Under the pieces are notes generated by a model. The model had not been told where the DNA came from. It was given only the letters and a program-made list of their open reading frames with translations, and ran no database searches. Below, in pieces: positions 34,616 to 44,274 of a stretch of DNA of 64,000 nt (position 1 is its first letter; every line of letters starts with the position of its first letter). The DNA is from Bacteroidota bacterium (GTDB lineage: Bacteria; Bacteroidota; Bacteroidia; Chitinophagales; Chitinophagaceae): NCBI GenBank assembly GCA_023422835.1, contig JAFAGI010000012.1, forward strand, positions 454,793 to 518,792, in the 5' to 3' direction. The position numbers were made by a program, and so were the translations under genes.

Positions 34616-35698
34616 ATGAACAGCAATCACTATGTCCTGATATTGGCTGGCGGTGCGGGCACCAGGTTATGGCCTAAAAGTAAATGCGGATTGCCCAAGC
34701 AATTTCTTGATATTTTAAACGTGGGCAAAACGTTGATGCAAATCACTTACGAACGGTACATATCATTTATTCCCAAAGAGAATATTTATATAATCACTCA
34801 CAAGGACTTTGAACAGATCGTACACGAGCAGGTTCCCGGCATCGCACCAGAAAATATACTGATTGAGCCCAGCGGCAAGAATACGGCTTCCTCCGTATTG
34901 TATGGCGCCATGAAACTCTACGGCAGAAACCCGAGCGCCAACCTGATCATCAGCCCGGCAGACCAACTGATACTGGAACAAAAAACTTTTGAAGAAGAGA
35001 TAACACGCGGGCTCGACTTTACAGACCAGATCAAAGCATTGGTAACCGTAGGGGTAAAGCCCACCTACCCCAACACAAATTACGGCTACATTCAGCATGC
35101 ACATGTAGATGCTGTGCCGGGTATTTATAAAGTAAAAACCTTTACCGAAAAACCAAACCTGGAGATTGCCCAGGCATTCCTCGACAGCGGCGACTTTCTC
35201 TGGAACTCGGGTATCTTTATCTGGAGAGCTAAAAATATTTTAGACAATTTTGAAAAGCACCTGCCGGAAGTTTACGAGGTCTTTGATGCAGAAAAAGACA
35301 AACTGAATACTCCGGAAGAACGCAATGCCATCAACCGCATTTACCCTTTCTGCATAGTGATGTCTATCGACAATTTTATCCTGGAAAAATTGCAGAATGT
35401 GTATGTGATACCTTCCACATTCGGATGGACAGACATCGGCACCTGGAGCAGTGTATACGAAACCCTTGAAAAAGACTACCTGGGCAATGCCGTGGTGGGC
35501 GATAAAACCATCATCATTGATGCCACACAATGCATGATCAGCACAGACAACAACAAGCTGGTAGTGCTTCAGGGTGTGGATGACCTCATCATTATCGACA
35601 CCAAAGATTCGCTGCTGATCTGCAAGAAAAATAAAGAGAACGAGCTGAAAGATTATGTAGCCGAAGTGAAGCGCAACTATGATGATGAGTTCCTGTAA
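34616..35698 (+). CDS. Mannose-1-phosphate guanylyltransferase
   Basis: Makes GDP-mannose from mannose-1-phosphate and GTP for surface polysaccharide and glycoprotein sugars. The 360-aa single-domain form has the nucleotidyltransferase signature LAGGAGTRLWPKS near 10-22, KQFLDI, EPSGKNTA near 84, and FTEKPNLE near 175. It lacks the C-terminal phosphomannose isomerase cupin found in bifunctional ManC. It is a lone plus-strand gene between efp and mltG. Confidence 0.93.
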   Translation: MNSNHYVLILAGGAGTRLWPKSKCGLPKQFLDILNVGKTLMQITYERYISFIPKENIYIITHKDFEQIVHEQVPGIAPENILIEPSGKNTASSVLYGAMKLYGRNPSANLIISPADQLILEQKTFEEEITRGLDFTDQIKALVTVGVKPTYPNTNYGYIQHAHVDAVPGIYKVKTFTEKPNLEIAQAFLDSGDFLWNSGIFIWRAKNILDNFEKHLPEVYEVFDAEKDKLNTPEERNAINRIYPFCIVMSIDNFILEKLQNVYVIPSTFGWTDIGTWSSVYETLEKDYLGNAVVGDKTIIIDATQCMISTDNNKLVVLQGVDDLIIIDTKDSLLICKKNKENELKDYVAEVKRNYDDEFL

Positions 35699-35735
35699 GC
35701 CCTTTTTGCAGAAGTGCTGGTATAGCTAGTATAAC

Positions 35736-36770
35736 TTATCGTTTAATATGCTGCTCGTCCAGCGCTTTGCGGTATTTTTCTGCGAAAGCCAGGTGATCGT
35801 TGTAATTGGTAGTAAATACATGGTAGCCGCTGAAGTCGTCCTTAGCTACAAAGAACAGATAATTGGTAGCCGGTACGGGCAGCATAGCATCAATGGTAGC
35901 GGCAGATGGCGTACATATGGGGCCGGGCGGCAATCCGCTGTTGACATACGTGTTGTACGGCGATTGCACTTTCAGGTCTTCATTCAAAATTCTCCTCAGG
36001 TCAAACCGGCGCAAAGCAAACTTCACGGTAGGATCGGCTCCCAGCCTCATGCCGCGGCGCATCCTGTTCAGGTACACACTGGCAATATTCCCTTTCTCAT
36101 CGTCCTTAGCGGATTCTTCTTCCACGATAGAAGCCAGTATATAAAATTGCCTCTTTGTAAGGCCAGACTGAGCCACTTTATCAAGCCTGTTATCAGCAAC
36201 CCAGAAGGAATCGGATTTTTGTTTAAAATGCTCCAGTATTTTCCTGGTATCACTTTTATAGTGTATGGAAAAATCATCTGGGATGATGAGTGTAAAAACC
36301 GTATGCGTATCCACACCTAACGGCGCCAGCGAATCCAGGCTGGTAAGGAACTTATAGGCAGTAGCTGAGTCTGTAAGAAACCTTCTTCCGATGATGGACG
36401 AAAGGCCCTCCTTGGTTTGCAGTTTCTTAATGGTAAAATCTACTTGGTTGGATTGCTGGTTGTTTTTTAATGTCTGCATGATCTCCCAACCGGTTGCGCC
36501 TTTTTTAATTTCAAATCTTCCCGGCGTTACGTTGCCCCACACATTCAGCAGGTCTGCGATGCGGAAAAAGCGGTCTTCATTCTGCAGCAGCTGGCCTTCC
36601 CTGATCTGCTTTTTGATCTCTTCTTTTGCATTGCCCTCTTCGCGGTTAAATACATACCTGGCCTCTGCATCAAATTTAGTTATGCTCTTGTTTAAAGCAT
36701 TGTTTAAGCGGTAGCCTGTAAACAACAGTACACCTGAAATAATAATCCAAACCAGCCTAGACCTTTTCAT
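35736..36770 (-). CDS. mltG: Endolytic murein transglycosylase MltG
   Basis: Cuts nascent peptidoglycan strands at the inner membrane and sets glycan length. The 344-aa protein has an N-terminal helix (about 7-23), a LysM-like segment and the YceG domain with ILASIVEEESAKDDEKGNIA near 210-230 carrying the catalytic glutamate and ASVYLNRMRRGMRLGADPTV after it; INSGLPPGPICTPS matches the conserved C-terminal motif (here VNSGLPPGPI). It appears monocistronic; a decayed gene lies upstream. Confidence 0.94.
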   Translation of the reverse strand: MKRSRLVWIIISGVLLFTGYRLNNALNKSITKFDAEARYVFNREEGNAKEEIKKQIREGQLLQNEDRFFRIADLLNVWGNVTPGRFEIKKGATGWEIMQTLKNNQQSNQVDFTIKKLQTKEGLSSIIGRRFLTDSATAYKFLTSLDSLAPLGVDTHTVFTLIIPDDFSIHYKSDTRKILEHFKQKSDSFWVADNRLDKVAQSGLTKRQFYILASIVEEESAKDDEKGNIASVYLNRMRRGMRLGADPTVKFALRRFDLRRILNEDLKVQSPYNTYVNSGLPPGPICTPSAATIDAMLPVPATNYLFFVAKDDFSGYHVFTTNYNDHLAFAEKYRKALDEQHIKR

Positions 36771-36864
36771 CTGTGATAATTTTCTGATTTACACCTACCG
36801 GTAGTGCCGGCAGGTAAAACCTGCGCTAAAGTAATAAAGTTTTTGATTAATGAAAATAACTACT

Positions 36865-37604
36865 TCAATCCTCTTTGATTTTTAATATTTCATAATGCAC
36901 GTCCATGCCGCCATTAAAATCAATTCCCTGCATGATCAGGCAAGCACTATTACTTTGCGAGATAAAAAAACTGATGTGCCCCACGCCGTTTTTATCTTTG
37001 ATCACATGTGGCGCCCAATAAACGGTAGATCGGAAATCGGGTTATGTACTTTCTTCTTCCAGTGTATATTTTGGATTGTAAGATTGTTAACCTACAACCG
37101 GCACCAATGGTTTATATAAATAAACACTGGGAGTTTTTCAGCATGGTTAAGATTGAAATTCTGTCTTTCTGTAAGTTAATTTCTTTTATCACGGCTTTCC
37201 ATTCTTTTGCTAAAAGGTCTACAATTTTTAAAAGGCTTTCAAAGAAAAGCGAGTCGCCGAAATTTCTCAAATAACTAGTGTATGCGCGCAGCACATATGC
37301 TCCCTGTTTAAAATTATTATCGTCGAGAAAAATATTTCCGAAGAAGGTACCTTAAAACATTGCAGGCTCAAACGCTTCACAACTTCCCTGTTATCATTAA
37401 TGAGCTCCACATACGCGATCCTGCTGCTGTCATTGGGCTTGTTGATCGGCGGTAAAAATATATCCTTTAACCATAAGGTTTTTCACGCGAGTGATATGTA
37501 TTGAGGCTATCGGTCAGTTGAATTTTCTTTGTAAAAAGATCTGACTGGCCGAAGGAGAAATAAAAAGGAAAAACAAGAAAACAGAAAAGGAATAGTTTAT
37601 TCAT
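36865..37604 (-). pseudogene. Decayed MG2 / TonB-plug-type surface protein gene
   Basis: The minus strand from the ATG at 37604 encodes a signal peptide (NKLFLFCFLVFPFYFSFGQ) and about 45 residues before a stop. Other frames continue the protein: RIAYVELINDNREVVKRLSL, then GNIFLDDNNFKQGAYVLRAY and TSYLRNFGDSLFF, then after further breaks PDFRSTVYWAPHVIKDKNG and a tail ending at a TGA at 36865. These segments match, from memory, the N-terminal MG2-like and C-terminal parts of large (800-900 aa) Bacteroidota outer-membrane-associated proteins with a TonB-plug-like domain. At least three frame breaks and loss of the middle show a dead gene. Confidence 0.75.
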
Positions 37605-37647
37605 TTCATTAAATTTCCTTATTCCTCAAATTTATATCATATCATTA

Positions 37648-37683
37648 TAAAAAAATAATCCTGTCCGCAATGAACAGGATTAT
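37648..37683 (-). terminator. Intrinsic terminator of the lptE-TPR-secG operon
   Basis: A perfect 10-bp stem (37655-37664 with 37674-37683) with a 9-nt loop, followed on the minus strand by a run of seven or eight T. It lies about 20 nt past the secG stop codon. Confidence 0.9.
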
Positions 37684-37703
37684 CAAAATATTTTAAGCTC
37701 TAT

Positions 37704-38093
37704 TTAATTGCCGGTGTCTGCCGCTGCGGGAGCCGCTTGCTGTGCAGGCGCTGCCTGTTGTGCGGGCGCGTTGAACGGGGCCGTTGTGCCGGGAGCCGGT
37801 GTTGCAGGAGCCTGTGCAGGCGCATTTGTATTTACTTTGTCAATAAGCGTTTTATTGCTGTTGCCGCTGCCTGTAAGCAGGTAAGTAGAGGCAATGCAGA
37901 TAAGGCCTATGAGCCCAGCAAATATCCATGTGCCTTTTTCCATGATATCATTGGTTTGTTTTACACCCATGATCTGGTTGCTCATGCCGCCTATATTGCC
38001 TGTAAGCCCGCCGCCTTTAGGGTTTTGGATCAGGATAATAAAGCCCAAGATTACAGAGGCTACAAACAATAATACAAATATTAATACTGCCAT
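37704..38093 (-). CDS. secG: Preprotein translocase subunit SecG
   Basis: Small inner-membrane subunit of the SecYEG channel; 129 aa. Two helices (about 3-22 and 55-75) flank the conserved IQNPKGGGLTGNIGG loop. The C-terminal 50 residues are a low-complexity Ala/Pro/Gln tail (APAQQAAPAQQAAPAA), common in Bacteroidota SecG. It starts 1 nt past the stop of the TPR-like gene and is the last gene of the cluster, followed by a strong terminator. Confidence 0.95.
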   Translation of the reverse strand: MAVLIFVLLFVASVILGFIILIQNPKGGGLTGNIGGMSNQIMGVKQTNDIMEKGTWIFAGLIGLICIASTYLLTGSGNSNKTLIDKVNTNAPAQAPATPAPGTTAPFNAPAQQAAPAQQAAPAAADTGN

Positions 38094-38094
38094 T

Positions 38095-38799
38095 TTATGA
38101 TTTATTTTCTTTTAAAAACGCTATTTTGGACGCAAAGTAAATTGATTTTTCGGGATTTGACAAACTTAATTTTTTATATATATCTATGGCCTGCTGTTTC
38201 TTGCCTTGCAGCAACAACACTTCGGCCATGGGCTCCGTAAAAACTTCGCTGTTTTCAAGTGAATGCAGGGCCTGCAATGCTGCGGCCTTCTCTTCAGATT
38301 CCGAAGTATTGAACTGCGGCACGGCAGCATCCAGCTTTTTCATTTCTTTGAGCCAGTCGGTGAACTTTCTTACTTTACGGCCCAGCTTGGTTTCGCTATC
38401 ATCTGCTTCAATACCTTGGTGCTTGAAATAATCGGTTTTAAACAAGGGTTCGGCGCCGGTAAATAATTTTTCCTCACCTGTCATAGGTTTGTTGAAACCC
38501 GCCACCTGTTGAGACAACATCTGCGATAGCCGCGCTTCTACAAAAGCCTCTTCGGCAATTGGCTGGCTGGCTGTGTCTTTTGATTCAGCTTTAGAAAGCA
38601 ATAAATCATCTGCATTTAAAAGATAATTCAGCCAGATATGGTTGCTGAAATGCGCGCCTGCCCTTTGCAACATTACCTCCAGGTCTATTTCATCTGCTTC
38701 CCTGCACTTCCTGGCAAGCGCCAGCTGCGCCATAGAAAAATACGGGTATTTAGTAACGATCTGTCTCAATACATGTATATCTTTTTCCAGGATCTGCAT
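38095..38799 (-). CDS. TPR-like conserved Bacteroidota protein between lptE and secG
   Basis: A 234-aa soluble, mostly helical protein. The C-terminal part (about 185-230, AEVLLLQGKKQQAIDIYKKL) fits one tetratricopeptide repeat, and the N-terminus (LRQIVTKYPYFSMAQLALAR) resembles another. There is no signal peptide, so it is likely cytoplasmic. Its position between lptE and secG is, from memory, conserved in Bacteroidota, hinting at a role in envelope biogenesis, though none is proved. Spacing: 9 nt from lptE, 1 nt to secG. Confidence 0.8.
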   Translation of the reverse strand: MQILEKDIHVLRQIVTKYPYFSMAQLALARKCREADEIDLEVMLQRAGAHFSNHIWLNYLLNADDLLLSKAESKDTASQPIAEEAFVEARLSQMLSQQVAGFNKPMTGEEKLFTGAEPLFKTDYFKHQGIEADDSETKLGRKVRKFTDWLKEMKKLDAAVPQFNTSESEEKAAALQALHSLENSEVFTEPMAEVLLLQGKKQQAIDIYKKLSLSNPEKSIYFASKIAFLKENKS

Positions 38800-38808
38800 G
38801 ATGGGAAA

Positions 38809-39318
38809 TTACCAGTTTGAAAATATTTTATTGAAAATTTCGTCGCTTATTGTTTTTATCATTTCATCCATCAGGCGGGCTTCTGCCTGTGTGAAAGACT
38901 GGCTTGCAGGAAAATCAAAATCGCGCGTAATATCGTACTCCTTTACATCGTTTTTAAAATTATCATACAAAGTTATATGCATACCAACGCTGATGCGGTT
39001 GGTTGCAGCCTCATTTTGCGACACACCCGAAGTAGTAATCATGTAGTTGGTTATTTCCGAATCTACTACATAATCTGCGTTGGCATCCTCAATCCTTCTA
39101 AGTTTGGTTTGCTGTATCACTTTTTTGGTAAAGGCATCTGTAAGCTTGGGGCTTAGCTGCGGGTTGATGTACTGTGCGCGGTTCTGGATATAATTGATCT
39201 TGATGGTTTTTACTTCCGGCGGGATGCTCACATCACGGAAGGAGTAAATACCGCAGGACACCGTGCCAAGCGCAATCAGCGAAACAACCAACAACGAAGC
39301 AATAATTCTTGTGTTCAT
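38809..39318 (-). CDS. lptE: LPS assembly lipoprotein LptE
   Basis: A 169-aa outer-membrane lipoprotein that plugs and helps assemble the LptD channel for lipopolysaccharide. The lipobox is LGTVSC with Cys22, followed by the conserved GIYSFRDVSIPPEVKTI opening. The fold (LptE/RlpB-type alpha-beta) and the gene order next to secG are typical for Bacteroidota. The start codon is 12 nt past the sigma-54 activator gene's stop. Confidence 0.9.
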   Translation of the reverse strand: MNTRIIASLLVVSLIALGTVSCGIYSFRDVSIPPEVKTIKINYIQNRAQYINPQLSPKLTDAFTKKVIQQTKLRRIEDANADYVVDSEITNYMITTSGVSQNEAATNRISVGMHITLYDNFKNDVKEYDITRDFDFPASQSFTQAEARLMDEMIKTISDEIFNKIFSNW

Positions 39319-39330
39319 GTAATAGTTCGG

Positions 39331-40584
39331 CTATAAATTTATGTCATATTCTTTTAACTTGCGGTACAAAGTCCGCTCACTGATGCCCAAGTCTGCCGCA
39401 GCATCCTTTCTTTTATTTTTATGTTTCTTCAGCGCTTTGACAATGAGCTCTTTTTCTTTCTCCATAATATTGAGGGTCTCTTCCACTTCTTCATGCTCGT
39501 TGATGCCATTGGGCGAAAGTATGACCGGCTTGTTCACTTCTACAGGCAAGGCAGACACGTGGCTGTAAGGGTTTGCTACTGCGGGATCGTTGTAAATAGG
39601 CACTTCCGGAAAAATATTCTCATGCGCATATTCTGCTACCTGGCCTGCGATGGCCGGGTTTTGCACCAGATCGAGGAACATTTTTTTCAGCTCGTTTACA
39701 TCTTTTTTCATATCGAAAAAAAGCTTGTACAATATTTCACGCTCGTTGGCAAACTCTCTACCGCTATTGCTTTGCTGCGATAGCACAGGCAAACGGCTGG
39801 TATTGTGCGGCTGGTATTTTTTCAGCTCTTCGGCATCAACCAGGTTTGATTTGCTTAAAACAGACAGCTGCTCTGCTACATTCTTCAGTTCTCGTACGTT
39901 GCCCGGCCAGGCATAGTTTACCAGCGCTTCCTTGGCAGCATCAGTCAGTTGAACAGGCGGAGTATTGTATTTCTCTGCAAAGTCTACCATAAACTTCCTG
40001 AAGAGCAATAAGATATCTTCTTTCCGGTCTCTTAACGCCGAAACCCTTATAGGCACTGTATTCAGACGGTAGTAGAGATCTTCCCTGAACCTACCGTTTT
40101 GTGCAGCCTGGTACAGGTCTTTATTGGTAGCAGCTACCACACGCACATCTGTTTTGTGCACTTTGGTAGAGCCTACGCGAATATATTCACCTGACTCTAA
40201 CACACGCAGCAGCCTTGCCTGTGTGCCTAATGGCATTTCACCGATTTCGTCTAAGAAAATGGTGCCGCCATTGACGGTTTCAAAATATCCCTTGCGGCTG
40301 TCTACAGCGCCCGTAAAAGCGCCCTTTTCATGGCCGAAAAGTTCACTGTCGATAGTGCCTTCGGGGATGGCGCCGCAGTTCACTGCCAGGAACGGGTTGT
40401 GCTTGCGGGGCGAAAGTTCGTGAATGATCTTGGAGAATACTTCTTTTCCCACCCCGCTTTCCCCGATGATCAGTACACTCAGATCAGTAGGCGCTACCTG
40501 CACAGCCACGTCAAGTGCGTAGTTGAGCAATGGTGAATTGCCTACTATGTCAAACCTGTTTTTTATAGATTGTAAATCAGTCAT
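39331..40584 (-). CDS. Sigma-54-dependent transcriptional activator without receiver domain
   Basis: An enhancer-binding protein of 417 aa. It begins almost directly with the AAA+ domain (about 8-240) containing Walker A GESGVGKE, the sigma-54 contact loop GAFTGA, and Walker B GTIFLDEIGEM. A linker of about 110 residues leads to a Fis-type helix-turn-helix (KDAAADLGISERTLYRKLKE, about 390-412). There is no receiver or GAF domain, so control is probably by a partner or by level of expression. It lies 12 nt upstream of lptE and 44 nt downstream of miaB. Confidence 0.93.
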   Translation of the reverse strand: MTDLQSIKNRFDIVGNSPLLNYALDVAVQVAPTDLSVLIIGESGVGKEVFSKIIHELSPRKHNPFLAVNCGAIPEGTIDSELFGHEKGAFTGAVDSRKGYFETVNGGTIFLDEIGEMPLGTQARLLRVLESGEYIRVGSTKVHKTDVRVVAATNKDLYQAAQNGRFREDLYYRLNTVPIRVSALRDRKEDILLLFRKFMVDFAEKYNTPPVQLTDAAKEALVNYAWPGNVRELKNVAEQLSVLSKSNLVDAEELKKYQPHNTSRLPVLSQQSNSGREFANEREILYKLFFDMKKDVNELKKMFLDLVQNPAIAGQVAEYAHENIFPEVPIYNDPAVANPYSHVSALPVEVNKPVILSPNGINEHEEVEETLNIMEKEKELIVKALKKHKNKRKDAAADLGISERTLYRKLKEYDINL

Positions 40585-40628
40585 TCCGAATTGTCTTCTC
40601 TCCTTGCGGAGTTTAATTAGTGTCTTTA

Positions 40629-42068
40629 TTAAACATGGATCTGGTCAGCAACAAGCTGCCCGAAGAGCGTAGCCTGGTTGCAGGCATCAATTTTCACATG
40701 CACATAATCTCCTTTTTTACAGGCATCATTTGTTTTAGGAAAAATAACCATCTTGTTCTGGGAACTTCTGCCTGCCCAGTGCGCATCGCTTTTCTTGCTG
40801 TTGCCTTCTATCAGAATTTCAAACGTCCTGCCTATATCTTTTTGATTGCTTTCCAAGGAAAGCTTGTTCTGCATTTCAATGATCTCCTGCAAACGCCTCT
40901 TCTTCACTTCTTCCGGCACATCATCAGCATAGCGGCGCTGCGCCAGGGTGCCCGGGCGTTCGCTGTAGAAAAACATGTAGCTGTAATCAAATTTACTATA
41001 CTCCATCACCGACAAAGTATCCCGGTGTTCTTCTTCTGTTTCAGTGCAGAACCCGGTAATAATGTCTGAGCTGATGGCGCAATCCGGCATGATGCGTTTT
41101 ATCTGGTCTATTTTTCCCAAGTACCATTCGCGGGTATAAGTACGGTTCATCAGTTGCAATATCCTGGTATTGCCGCTTTGTACCGGCAGGTGGATATATT
41201 TACAGATGTTGTGGTATTTAGCCATGGTGAGCAGCACATCTTCCGTAATATCTTTAGGATGGGACGTACTGAAGCGTATGCGCATTTCGGGGCTTACCTG
41301 TGCCACCATCTCCAGCAATCTGGCAAAGGTTACAGGCTCATCGCCGGTTCGTGCTGTGTAGTAATAGCTGTCTACATTCTGCCCTAGCAGTGTTATTTCT
41401 TTAAATCCCTGTGCATGCAATTGTTCCACTTCTTTCAGGATGGATTGCGCATCGCGGCTTCTTTCGCGTCCGCGGGTAAACGGCACTACGCAGAAAGTAC
41501 ACATGTTGTTGCATCCGCGCATAATGGAAACAAATGCGGAAATACCATTGCTGTCAAGCCTTACCGGGGAAATGTCAGCGTAAGTTTCTTCCCTGCTAAG
41601 CAATACATTCACAGCTTTTTGTCCGCCACCTGCCTCTTCCACCAGCACCGGCAATGTCCTGTAAGCATCGGGGCCCACAACAATATCTACCAGCTTTTCA
41701 TCTTCCAGCAGTTTTGTCTTCAGCCGCTCGGCCATGCACCCCAACACGCCAATAAGCAAACCGGGCTTTGACTGTTTCAGCTTCCTGAATTCAGTAAGTC
41801 TTTTTCGTACGGTCTGCTCTGCTTTCTCGCGGATGGAACAGGTATTGATAAGGATCAGGTCTGCATCTTCAGTATTCCGGGTGGCGCCGAAGCCCTCACC
41901 GTTTAGGATGGAAGCAACTATTTCACTGTCGCTAAAGTTCATGGCACAGCCGTAGCTTTCTATATAAAAACTTTTTCTGTATTGATTAGCGTCGTTTTTA
42001 AAAGGTGCATAGGCCTCTCCCTGTCTCTCGTCAACAATCACTTTAGAAGGTATTTCTGTAAAGCTCAT
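40629..42068 (-). CDS. miaB: tRNA-2-methylthio-N6-isopentenyladenosine synthase MiaB
   Basis: Radical SAM methylthiotransferase that adds the methylthio group to i6A37 of tRNAs. About 479 aa: N-terminal UPF0004 domain with [22 protein letters not shown] and [10 protein letters not shown] (cysteines of the auxiliary cluster), the radical SAM site [19 protein letters not shown], and a C-terminal TRAM domain (about 410-475). An ATG at 42119 would add 17 residues ([20 protein letters not shown]) without family resemblance, so I prefer the ATG at 42068. First gene of the miaB / sigma-54 activator / lptE / TPR / secG row. Confidence 0.95.
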   Translation of the reverse strand: MSFTEIPSKVIVDERQGEAYAPFKNDANQYRKSFYIESYGCAMNFSDSEIVASILNGEGFGATRNTEDADLILINTCSIREKAEQTVRKRLTEFRKLKQSKPGLLIGVLGCMAERLKTKLLEDEKLVDIVVGPDAYRTLPVLVEEAGGGQKAVNVLLSREETYADISPVRLDSNGISAFVSIMRGCNNMCTFCVVPFTRGRERSRDAQSILKEVEQLHAQGFKEITLLGQNVDSYYYTARTGDEPVTFARLLEMVAQVSPEMRIRFSTSHPKDITEDVLLTMAKYHNICKYIHLPVQSGNTRILQLMNRTYTREWYLGKIDQIKRIMPDCAISSDIITGFCTETEEEHRDTLSVMEYSKFDYSYMFFYSERPGTLAQRRYADDVPEEVKKRRLQEIIEMQNKLSLESNQKDIGRTFEILIEGNSKKSDAHWAGRSSQNKMVIFPKTNDACKKGDYVHVKIDACNQATLFGQLVADQIHV

Positions 42069-42158
42069 GTAATTCTGGATTAAACTGCAAAAATACATAC
42101 TTTTTAGGTAAAATGACATATTGACAGACGATTAACATCTTTTTATTTCTCAATAAGC

Positions 42159-42166
42159 TACCTTTG
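42159..42166 (+). promoter_or_regulatory. Putative Bacteroidota -7 box upstream of the DUF3078 gene
   Basis: TACCTTTG matches TAnnTTTG and lies 28 nt before the start codon at 42194, in the divergent spacer with miaB. A clear -33 TTTG box is not seen. Confidence 0.45.
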
Positions 42167-42193
42167 TCTTTCATTGATATTTAGTTACTTCTA

Positions 42194-43183
42194 ATGCCGC
42201 TAATGAATTTTCTTCGTTATTTCATATTTATCTTGGTCGTGTTTTCTTCTATGCCCGCAACTTACGCTCAAAGAAGGGACGAAATTAAAACCCTGCCCTC
42301 TGAGATATTTAAAAAAGTGCGTAAAGACAGCCGCGATACCGTGGACTGGAAATGGAAATACGGAGGCAACAACAATATTAACCTTGGGCAAACTTCACTG
42401 AGGAACTGGGCAAGTGGTGGGGAAAAATTTACACTGACCATTTCCTCTTTTCAAAACGCATTTATTTATTATCGCAAAGAGAAGCACACGTGGGACAATA
42501 ATGTAGATATGAATTTCGGTTACATACAAACCACCAGCCAGGGCGCCAGGAAAAATGATGATCGTTTTAATTTCACTTCCAAGTATGGCCTACAGGCAGA
42601 CAGCAGCAAAAAACTTTTTTTCTCTGCACTCTACGATTTACGAACCCAGCTTTTTGACGGCCGTAAATATTTTAAGAAAGACAGCAGCGAGCTGACCTCC
42701 ACTTTTTTCTCGCCATCCTATCAGTTATTTTCTTTGGGAATGGATTACAAGCCCAATGAACATCTTTCTGTATTTGTATCCCCGATCACTTCCAGGTTTA
42801 CAGCAGTGCCCAACCGGGAGATAGCCATTAAAGGATTGTACCTGGAGAAAGGCATACGCTTCAAAGCATCCCCCGGCGCCTTTGCATCCATCAACTATGC
42901 GAAAAACAACATCATTAAAAATGTGAATTACCGCAGCAGGCTGGATATGTTCTCTGATTACACCAATCACCCCGAAAACGTAGACATACTAATGAACAAC
43001 CTGCTTACTTTCAGGATCAATAAATTTATTTCTGCCACCTACAGCCTGGACCTTATTTATGATGATGATATAAGGGTATTCGGCCCCGAAGAAAAAAGCC
43101 CGGCATTGCAGGTAAAAAGCCTCATAGGCATTGGATTTTCCTTTCCTTACAAAAACGGCTACGTAGCTCAGAAGAAAGGATAA
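42194..43183 (+). CDS. DUF3078 protein, probable outer-membrane beta-barrel
   Basis: A 329-aa exported protein with a signal peptide (FLRYFIFILVVFSSMPATYA, cleaved before QRRDE). The rest is made of alternating beta strands with aromatic ends, as in an outer-membrane barrel, with LGQTSLRNWASGGEKFTLT near the start being the typical DUF3078 segment. The function is unknown in the family. nadK follows after 36 nt and may be co-transcribed. Confidence 0.85.
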   Translation: MPLMNFLRYFIFILVVFSSMPATYAQRRDEIKTLPSEIFKKVRKDSRDTVDWKWKYGGNNNINLGQTSLRNWASGGEKFTLTISSFQNAFIYYRKEKHTWDNNVDMNFGYIQTTSQGARKNDDRFNFTSKYGLQADSSKKLFFSALYDLRTQLFDGRKYFKKDSSELTSTFFSPSYQLFSLGMDYKPNEHLSVFVSPITSRFTAVPNREIAIKGLYLEKGIRFKASPGAFASINYAKNNIIKNVNYRSRLDMFSDYTNHPENVDILMNNLLTFRINKFISATYSLDLIYDDDIRVFGPEEKSPALQVKSLIGIGFSFPYKNGYVAQKKG

Positions 43184-43219
43184 TGCTTAAGGTAATTTTT
43201 TTAATATTACTTTTGTATT

Positions 43220-44101
43220 ATGCGCATAGCTTTATATACAAGAATTTTTTCCGAGGATAATAAAACGCATCTCTACAACATATTAATGGAGCTGCAACGT
43301 TATTGCAAGACCGTGCTGGTGCATGAAACACTGATGAACAGCTTCCCGGAAATTACGCAGTTCCACTCAAACATAGAAGTTTTTGGACAGCCCCAGGATC
43401 TGGACAAAGAAATAGATTTCCTCATAAGCCTCGGCGGCGACGGCACACTGCTGGATACGGTGACTTATGTGCAAAACAAAAACATTCCCATCCTTGGCAT
43501 TAACTTCGGCAGGCTAGGCTTCCTGGCTGCTTCAGGAAAAGATGACATTAAAAGCACCATCCAGTCGCTGGTAAACAATAATTTCGATATAGACAAGCGG
43601 TCGCTGATACATGTGGATGCAGATGCACAGTTGTTTGACCATGCACCTTTCGGACTCAACGATTTTACTATATCCAAAAAAGACACTTCGCCCATGATCA
43701 GGATAAAGACTTTCCTCAATGGCGAATACCTGAATACTTACTGGGCAGACGGGTTGATTGTATCTACACCCACAGGGTCTACGGCCTACAATATGAGCTG
43801 CAGTGGCCCCATACTGTTCCCATCTACAGAAAGCTTCGTAATCACGCCCATTGCGCCTCATCACCTCAACACCCGGCCAATAGTTGTACCTGATTCGCAC
43901 ATTATATCTTTTGAAATTGAAAGCCGAATTGAAGATAAGTTTATCTGCTCCCTTGATGCACGCCGAGTAGAAACACCCATGAAAACAAAAATAGCCATAC
44001 GCAAAGAAAGCTTCTATGTGCATATTGTACGTTTACAGGAAAACAGTTTCCTTAGCTCGCTGAAAAGCAAGCTTGGCTGGGGAATGGATAAAAGAAATTA
44101 G
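43220..44101 (+). CDS. nadK: NAD kinase
   Basis: Phosphorylates NAD to NADP in the cytoplasm; 293 aa, usual for the family. The GGDGT motif (SLGGDGTLLD, near 73-82), NFGRLGFLA near 95 and the TPTGSTAYNMSCSGP segment near 182-196 are present. A TACTTTTG box at 43208-43215 directly precedes the start codon. It stands between DUF3078 and uppS on the same strand. Confidence 0.95.
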   Translation: MRIALYTRIFSEDNKTHLYNILMELQRYCKTVLVHETLMNSFPEITQFHSNIEVFGQPQDLDKEIDFLISLGGDGTLLDTVTYVQNKNIPILGINFGRLGFLAASGKDDIKSTIQSLVNNNFDIDKRSLIHVDADAQLFDHAPFGLNDFTISKKDTSPMIRIKTFLNGEYLNTYWADGLIVSTPTGSTAYNMSCSGPILFPSTESFVITPIAPHHLNTRPIVVPDSHIISFEIESRIEDKFICSLDARRVETPMKTKIAIRKESFYVHIVRLQENSFLSSLKSKLGWGMDKRN

Positions 44102-44251
44102 TTGTTTTATTTCTTTGTATCGGCAGGAATAGTCATTTAAAATAACACAATTACTTTTGACAAAATTTTAAATTATTTGCAATAAGAGCATGTACTTATA
44201 TTTCCTAATAATCTTAGTGTATATTTGGTACGCACCATAATAATATTTCAT

Positions 44252-44259
44252 TATTTTTG
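44252..44259 (+). promoter_or_regulatory. Putative Bacteroidota -7 box upstream of uppS
   Basis: TATTTTTG matches TAnnTTTG and lies 15 nt before the uppS ATG at 44275. The alternative TTG start at 44257 falls inside this box, which argues against it. A TTTG at 44224 is a few bases too far for an ideal -33 box. Confidence 0.45.
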
Positions 44260-44274
44260 CAATCTTTACACTCG

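Noticed and set aside
42069..42119. Longer MiaB start
   Set aside because: The 17 extra residues are hydrophobic and not family-like, and the region is the divergent promoter spacer.
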